Source: Chryseobacterium sp. 52 (GTDB lineage: Bacteria > Bacteroidota > Bacteroidia > Flavobacteriales > Weeksellaceae). From it: 64,000 nt of DNA. Both the position numbers and the translations under genes were made by a program. Positions within the stretch are counted from its first letter, which is position 1, and each line of letters begins with the position of its first letter. The stretch covers positions 744,001 to 808,000 of the forward strand of contig NZ_PEEX01000001.1 in NCBI RefSeq assembly GCF_002754245.1. The letters are read 5' to 3'. Shown in pieces: positions 59,381-64,000 of this stretch. The notes under the pieces are model-generated. The model did not search any database. It was not told the DNA's origin and worked only from the letters and a program-made list of their open reading frames with translations.

Positions 59381-61940
59381 ATTTAGGCATTGTCGGAATG
59401 TTGTCAGGAATAGTTTCTTTCTGTTTATTCGACTTCTGTTTCTGCTTATTTTCAGATTTTGGAGGTGTAACTTCCTGTAGAGACTGTAAAAGCTGGCTAT
59501 TATCAGGATTTTGAGGAATATTGTTACTTTGATTCTGCACTGGCTGTGCCGTTGTTCCCGGTTGCTGAGGAAGAGAATTCCCCTTATTATCAGTCGCCTG
59601 GAAGGAAAGTTCACTTTTCAGATAATTGAGCATTTCCTTAGCCTTTATGCCTTCCGGCGTTTTAGAATAATTCAGCGCTATCTGCTCCAGTTGCAGGATC
59701 ATAACTTCTTTGCCGCTCAATTTACCTGTATTGAAAGCATTGAGAAGGTGAAGTTTAGGAATAAGAGCATCCTTGGGATACTTTTGTATAGTCTGGTCTA
59801 TAATCTCCCTGCTTTCTCCAAACTTTTCAGATTCATACAATGCATATGCCTTTTTGTATTCATTTTCAACATCTTCTGATGATTTTACGAATGAATTGTT
59901 TTTAGGATTTCTTGCAAATTCTGCGTAAGAGGTATAAGGATAATCGGTTAAAAGAATCTGTTTGGCTCTTTCTGAGGCCTGTGGAGTCTTTTGATAATTC
60001 ATGGCAAAGATTTCGTACAGAGCCTGAAGCATTACTTTTTCCTCAGGTTTTACATCAACAAGATCATACAGCGTTTTGGTGGCCAAAGTTGTATTGGTAA
60101 AATAATTCTGATACATTATCCCCAAACCTAAAGAAGCAGTGTCTCTGTCTTTCTTTAACTGACCCAATTTTTCCTGATCTGTAGGGATCTGTTCAATATA
60201 GAATGTGGGCTCAAAACGTCTGGGATTAGGGGCTGAAGTAACTCCCAGAGCTTCATTTTTCATGTCTTCAATAGACGCCATTTTCTTTGAAAAACGCCAG
60301 TTGTCGGCTAATGCTCTGTCTCCCCAGATCTGCTTAAATGAGGATGTTCCTTTGCTTATTGTCCCTGTATTACTGAAATAAAATCCTTTGGTCGTTACTC
60401 CGAAATCCTCAAAAGAATTCGAGTTATTAGCAAATATAGAATTCGCGCTGTAATCTCCATTGTCAAAGCCTTTGTTTCTTTCTGCACGTCTTCTCTCCTG
60501 CTCTTCTTTTTCTTCCTTTGCTTTCAGTTTCGCGATGTACTTGGTAAAAAAGTCAGTTTTCTGAGTATCGCTCATCTTCGCTAAAGAAAGAATACTGTCA
60601 TTTTTCTTGATCAGATAATAGTTTTTAGAGATCTTCTTAATATAGGTAGATTGGTCCTTTAATAGGATCTTGGAAGGTTCATAGGTCATCACTGTAAGAG
60701 CTGAGTCATAGTAAGTTCCTGCACCAATATAGTCGTTCTTTTCTAGATAGCTCTTTCCTATTTCGTAATAGGTAAGCCCTCTTACCTGAGGATCAGAAAC
60801 TTTTTCGAATAAAGACTTTTTGAAAAAATCCTGTGCTTCATCTTTTTTTCCTGCCTTGTTGGCCATCAAACCTAAAGCATAATAGAATTCATTCTTTCTG
60901 GAAGCGTAAGTTCCTTTTTTACTGATGCCCTCCAGATAATTTTTAGCGCCGTTATAGTCCCCTTTTCCATTGAAAGTCTTGGCAATAGCGATTTGGGATT
61001 TCACTTCAAATTCAAAATCACTGGCATATTTATAAGCCTGAGTAAAGCTTTCACGCGCTTTTTCATTCTGGTTCAGATTTTCATAAACCTGTCCTCTCAG
61101 ATAAGCAATTCTGCTTTTTAGTTTTCTGTCAGAGTTCAGTTCAAAAGCCCTGTCCAGCTCAGCACTTGCTTCTTCCGGTTTTCCCGAATCCAGAAGAGCT
61201 TCAGAATAATAAATACTTAGCAGTTTAGCATAACTTTTATTGATATCTTCCCCTTTCAGTTTAGCGAAAGCTTCGTTTGCTTTATGGTAATCTTTGATCT
61301 TGGCATAAGCCACACCCTGATAAATCCTTGCCAGAGGAAGCCTTTTATCATCCTTCATATGTGTAAAGACATAGTTAAGGGCATCCAGAGCCTGTACAGC
61401 TTTATTTTGGTAGATTCTTGACTGTACAAGGATCATATAAGCATCAAAGATCTTTTTATTTTTTTCTTCACCGCTTCTGATAACAGAGTATTTGGTAATG
61501 GCTTTTTGAGCCTTTGCTTCAGCAATTTCTAATGTGGTTGCTCCTTTATTCTGAAGATCATCAGGCATTCCCGGAGTATTTCCATTGGCACCCGGCATCC
61601 CTGGAGGCATTCCCGGAGCTCCTCTTCCGGAAGAAGGCGGCTGGTTGACTTCTGCCATTTTCATGGAATTTTCAGCGAAGGCAGCAGATTGACCCAGATC
61701 ACTACCCAAAGGTTGGTCTTCAAACGTAAGAATAGGAATATAAGGCGCATAAAAATTGTCCTTATGTCCCTTGTCTCTGCTCGTAAATTCACTGTTTAAC
61801 GCGTCTTTAGCATTAAAAAGGGTATTATAGTATGTGGAAAATCCTTTCATGAATTTTGAACGCTGTTCCGGCTTTTTGGTCTTGGTAGCACAGGAAGCAA
61901 CGATACACATGATTAAAAGGAATAAAATATTCTTTTTCAT
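59379..61940 (-). CDS. sprE: SprE/PorW-like TPR lipoprotein (type IX secretion and gliding)
   Basis: An 853-residue outer membrane lipoprotein needed in related bacteria for the type IX secretion system and gliding motility. The lipobox VASCATK (Cys17) follows a signal peptide; then comes STYYNTLFNAKDAL, the family start, and TPR repeats over about 145-420 and 620-790 (for example AQKAITKYSVIRS, ESFTQAYKYA). A Gly/Pro/Met-rich insert (about residues 100-125, GMPPGMPGANGN) and a Gln/Asn/Pro/Lys-rich C-terminal tail (about 780-853) are low complexity. The assignment rests on order, length and the N-terminal motif, recalled from the family, not on an alignment. Confidence 0.8.
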   Translation of the reverse strand: MKKNILFLLIMCIVASCATKTKKPEQRSKFMKGFSTYYNTLFNAKDALNSEFTSRDKGHKDNFYAPYIPILTFEDQPLGSDLGQSAAFAENSMKMAEVNQPPSSGRGAPGMPPGMPGANGNTPGMPDDLQNKGATTLEIAEAKAQKAITKYSVIRSGEEKNKKIFDAYMILVQSRIYQNKAVQALDALNYVFTHMKDDKRLPLARIYQGVAYAKIKDYHKANEAFAKLKGEDINKSYAKLLSIYYSEALLDSGKPEEASAELDRAFELNSDRKLKSRIAYLRGQVYENLNQNEKARESFTQAYKYASDFEFEVKSQIAIAKTFNGKGDYNGAKNYLEGISKKGTYASRKNEFYYALGLMANKAGKKDEAQDFFKKSLFEKVSDPQVRGLTYYEIGKSYLEKNDYIGAGTYYDSALTVMTYEPSKILLKDQSTYIKKISKNYYLIKKNDSILSLAKMSDTQKTDFFTKYIAKLKAKEEKEEQERRRAERNKGFDNGDYSANSIFANNSNSFEDFGVTTKGFYFSNTGTISKGTSSFKQIWGDRALADNWRFSKKMASIEDMKNEALGVTSAPNPRRFEPTFYIEQIPTDQEKLGQLKKDRDTASLGLGIMYQNYFTNTTLATKTLYDLVDVKPEEKVMLQALYEIFAMNYQKTPQASERAKQILLTDYPYTSYAEFARNPKNNSFVKSSEDVENEYKKAYALYESEKFGESREIIDQTIQKYPKDALIPKLHLLNAFNTGKLSGKEVMILQLEQIALNYSKTPEGIKAKEMLNYLKSELSFQATDNKGNSLPQQPGTTAQPVQNQSNNIPQNPDNSQLLQSLQEVTPPKSENKQKQKSNKQKETIPDNIPTMPK

Positions 61941-62025
61941 TATTCAATATAACTCTCTTATCTGATTTTTATTATCAGCAGTTGGTGATTTTGTAAAAAT
62001 AATAAAATTTTATAATGAATAATAT

Positions 62026-62583
62026 TTATATTTCATTCAAAATTTTGTAAACCAAGTGGGTAGGAAGTCCCATGATGGTATAAAAGCTTCCGCTCAGCTT
62101 CCTGATCTTTGCCATACCCAGCCATTCCTGGATCCCATAACTTCCCGCTTTGTCGAAAGGTTTGTAATTTTGAATGTAATATTCTATCTCATCATCTGTA
62201 ATTTCATCCAACTCTACATCAGCCACATCGGTTTCTGTATATGTTTTGTCAGCAGATTTTATCGTAATTCCGGTATAAACCTGATGTGTTTTTCCGGAAA
62301 GCATACGAAGCATCTGTCGGGCTTCATTGTCATCCTTAGGTTTTCCAAGGACTTGCCCGTCTGCAGCGACTACGGTATCGGCTGTTAATAATACTTCATC
62401 AGGTGCTAAATCTCTGAATGCTTTTGCTTTTAATTCAGACAGATAAGCGGCGGCCTCTCCTATTTTGATTTCCTCAGGAAGTATTTCTTCACAGTCAATT
62501 TTGACCACTTGAAAATCAAATCCTAAACTTGAAAGCAATTCTTTTCTTCTCGGCGACTGGGATGCTAAAAGTAATTTCATCAA
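62026..62583 (-). CDS. maf: Maf nucleotide pyrophosphatase
   Basis: Hydrolyses non-canonical or modified NTPs (dTTP/UTP or m7GTP class) to nucleoside monophosphate and pyrophosphate. The N-terminal LLASQSPRRKELL (residues 4-16) and the TADTVVA and GKPKDDNEARQML motifs are typical, and the central Tyr/Lys region follows. It has 185 residues, the family length. There are two neighbouring ATGs (62583 and 62580), and either could be used. It lies 6 bases after the KdsC-like phosphatase gene and should be co-transcribed. Confidence 0.93.
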   Translation of the reverse strand: MMKLLLASQSPRRKELLSSLGFDFQVVKIDCEEILPEEIKIGEAAAYLSELKAKAFRDLAPDEVLLTADTVVAADGQVLGKPKDDNEARQMLRMLSGKTHQVYTGITIKSADKTYTETDVADVELDEITDDEIEYYIQNYKPFDKAGSYGIQEWLGMAKIRKLSGSFYTIMGLPTHLVYKILNEI

Positions 62584-62589
62584 TAAATT

Positions 62590-63108
62590 TTATACAGATT
62601 GGGTATTATCATCATGCCAGTTCCCCTGAACTTTCATTACTTGTTCTATAACGTCACGTACAGCACCACTCCCTCCTTTTTTTACCGAAATATAGTCAGA
62701 TATTCCTTTAACTTCAGGAACAGCATTTTCAGGGCATGCAGCGATTGCAGAGTTTTCCATGATGTGGATATCCGGAAGATCATCTCCCATCGTCAGAATC
62801 TCTTCGTTTTTAAGATTGTATTTCTTTTTAAAATCTTCAAAATCAACCATTTTATTGTGGGATTTTGGATAATAATCGTCTATTCCGAGATAATTGATTC
62901 TGTGTTTCACCATTTCGTCATTCCCTCCGGTAATTACGCCAATTAAATAATTGTTTTTTAATGCTTTAACAACTGCGTATCCGTCCAGGACGTTCATCAC
63001 TCTGCACATATTTCCGCCAGGCATCAGATACACGCTTCCGTCTGTGAAAACCCCGTCTACATCAAATACAAATGCCTTAATATCTTTTAATTTCTCTTTA
63101 TAACTCAT
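62590..63108 (-). CDS. KdsC-like HAD phosphatase
   Basis: A 172-residue enzyme of the haloacid dehalogenase superfamily, type C0, matching 3-deoxy-D-manno-octulosonate 8-phosphate phosphatase (KdsC), which supplies Kdo for LPS. The catalytic pair is D16 and D18 in FDVDGVFTDG, with the second motif VITGGN and the GDDLPDIHIM motif (DD binding magnesium). The standard length of KdsC is about 180. In Bacteroidota the same fold may serve other sugar phosphates. It overlaps the upstream DUF2520 gene by 11 bases. Confidence 0.88.
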   Translation of the reverse strand: MSYKEKLKDIKAFVFDVDGVFTDGSVYLMPGGNMCRVMNVLDGYAVVKALKNNYLIGVITGGNDEMVKHRINYLGIDDYYPKSHNKMVDFEDFKKKYNLKNEEILTMGDDLPDIHIMENSAIAACPENAVPEVKGISDYISVKKGGSGAVRDVIEQVMKVQGNWHDDNTQSV

Positions 63109-63847
63109 ACATTTTTTGAATAGAATGATTCATTGTTTTATAAATTTCAAGACTTTCGTCTTTTAATAACTGCTCATGTAATTCCAGAACTCTCACGTCA
63201 TTTCTTACAGCAGGTCCCGTTTGGGCTGCTTTAGGTTCAATTTCATAAATTTTCTGAACCGTTTCGTCAATAAGCGGTAGAAAATAATTAAACGGAATTT
63301 CCTGTGAATCAGAAATTTCTTTTGCTCTTGCAAAAAGATGATTAACGAAATTGCAGGCAAAAACAGCGGTCAGATGAATATACTTTCTCTTTTCGTAGCT
63401 GCTTTCCATGACATTCTCAGAAATCCTGGAAGCAAGTTCAAAAAGAATTTCTTTGTCATCTTCATTTTCTGTTTCAATAAAGAATGGGATCTTTCCGTAA
63501 TCCAGTTCTTTTGATTTTGAAAAGGTCTGCAAAGGATAAAAACTTGATTTTCTGTACTCTCCTGTCAGAATTTCTTTGGGTAGCGATCCTGAGGTATGGG
63601 CGACCAGACAGTCTTTTTTAGTGATAATTTCAGACACATTTTCAACAGAATTGTCACTTACACAGATGATATACAGATCTGCGTCCTGAAGATGTTCAGT
63701 AGAATAAGGAACATCCAGTTCTTCAGAAATTTTTCTGAGTTCTTCTCCATTCCTCCCAAAAATCTGCAGTAATGGAATGTTTTTCAGAATGAAAGCTTTT
63801 GCCATGTGGTAGGCCACATTTCCGGAACCTATAATTACAATTTGCAT
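63098..63847 (-). CDS. Rossmann/DUF2520 dehydrogenase-like protein
   Basis: A 249-residue protein with an N-terminal Rossmann domain (IVIIGSGNVAYHMAKAF, about 3-19, resembling ProC/6-phosphogluconate dehydrogenases) and a helical C-terminal domain (DUF2520, from about residue 125, with HLTAVFACNFVNHLFA). The family has no established enzymatic reaction; NADP binding is likely from the GSGNVA motif. A 11-base overlap couples it to the KdsC-like phosphatase. It has a -10-type box at 63852-63859. Confidence 0.87.
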   Translation of the reverse strand: MQIVIIGSGNVAYHMAKAFILKNIPLLQIFGRNGEELRKISEELDVPYSTEHLQDADLYIICVSDNSVENVSEIITKKDCLVAHTSGSLPKEILTGEYRKSSFYPLQTFSKSKELDYGKIPFFIETENEDDKEILFELASRISENVMESSYEKRKYIHLTAVFACNFVNHLFARAKEISDSQEIPFNYFLPLIDETVQKIYEIEPKAAQTGPAVRNDVRVLELHEQLLKDESLEIYKTMNHSIQKMYEL

Positions 63848-63851
63848 CTAA

Positions 63852-63859
63852 CAAAGATA
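63852..63859 (-). promoter_or_regulatory. -10-type box of the DUF2520-kdsC-maf operon
   Basis: CAAAGATA on the plus strand reads TATCTTTG on the minus strand, 4 bases upstream of the ATG at 63847, so the transcript would have almost no leader. No TTG was found at the right distance. The remaining bases to 64000 show no supported gene. Confidence 0.35.
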
Positions 63860-64000
63860 AGATTTTAAAGGAAGATGAATGCAGGAGGATGTAAGTTTAT
63901 AATGAAACCGCTCATTGCCCTTTGTCTAAAGCTTAGCACATAACGATCTGATATTATTTTAAATATTTGGACTGAAAATTGAATAAGTAATTTAACTTTC

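Noticed and set aside
1..64000. CRISPR arrays, rRNA genes, transposases, integrases, prophage
   Set aside because: Looked for repeated spacer-like units, rRNA and transposase or integrase motifs; none found. The only internal repeats are the tRNA pair, the TSP3 units, the acidic units and the 12-base duplication.

Overview
This 64-kb window is a stretch of ordinary chromosome from a member of the Bacteroidota, most likely the family Weeksellaceae/Flavobacteriaceae and close to Chryseobacterium. The signs are an AT-rich genome with A/T-rich spacers, promoters of the Bacteroidota type (TTG, 17-23 bases, TAnnTTTG), almost no Shine-Dalgarno sequences, a MurF-Alr fusion, a SprE/PorW-type gliding and type IX secretion lipoprotein, a TonB-dependent receptor with a carboxypeptidase-like N-terminal domain, and 2TM-domain proteins tied to a LytTR two-component system. 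No rRNA, CRISPR array, transposase or prophage was seen. About 67 protein genes and two tRNA genes are supported.

Layout. 1-6.8 kb: a truncated DUF885 gene, a DinB-like protein, divergent nth/bcp, and a minus-strand run with a GNAT enzyme, a secreted protein, ManC, a SprT-like protein and a TolC-type efflux protein. 6.8-13.1 kb: folC, two identical tRNA-Val(UAC) genes, a GC-richer CPBP gene just downstream of them, then three sugar transferases with SufE and a small membrane protein. 13.2-20.4 kb: clpC, an outer membrane beta-barrel, mnmA and several small or unknown membrane proteins. 20.5-24.4 kb: a minus-strand set with a LytTR response regulator, three stand-alone 2TM proteins, an isoprenylcysteine-methyltransferase-like protein, and a histidine kinase that carries a fourth 2TM domain at its C-terminus. 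24.4-31.3 kb: a secreted helical protein, a TonB-dependent receptor, an AraC/GyrI-like regulator, a Cu/Zn superoxide dismutase lipoprotein and a tail-specific protease. 31.4-38.9 kb: surE with a GNAT gene, guaC, fabG, a WG-repeat protein, rsmI and an acidic repeat protein.

38.9-50.4 kb is the most interesting part. It holds tdk, murF-alr, a patatin/beta-barrel protein, ybeY, mnmG (gidA), a methyltransferase, pgk and rpiB. Two perfect 16-base parS sites (TGTTTCACGTGAAACA) sit immediately before and after mnmG, and a third, imperfect one lies 6.6 kb upstream. About 3 kb downstream the pgk-rpiB spacer, 554 bases and very AT-rich, carries a same-strand cluster of DnaA-box-like sequences, including two exact TTATTCACA. 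Together these suggest that the window lies next to, and perhaps includes, the chromosomal replication origin. This is inferred from motifs only.

50.4-59.4 kb is a collinear plus-strand stretch: a TSP3-repeat protein, rnr, a LysE-type transporter, an LD-carboxypeptidase, YraN, an SDR enzyme and tsaB among others. 59.4-63.8 kb runs on the minus strand: SprE/PorW, Maf, a KdsC-like phosphatase and a DUF2520 protein. Functional themes are the cell envelope and surface sugars (manC, three glycosyltransferases, murF-alr, LD-carboxypeptidase, KdsC-like), tRNA/rRNA maturation (mnmA, mnmG, tsaB, rsmI, ybeY, rnr) and protein quality control or secretion (clpC, Ctp, SprE).
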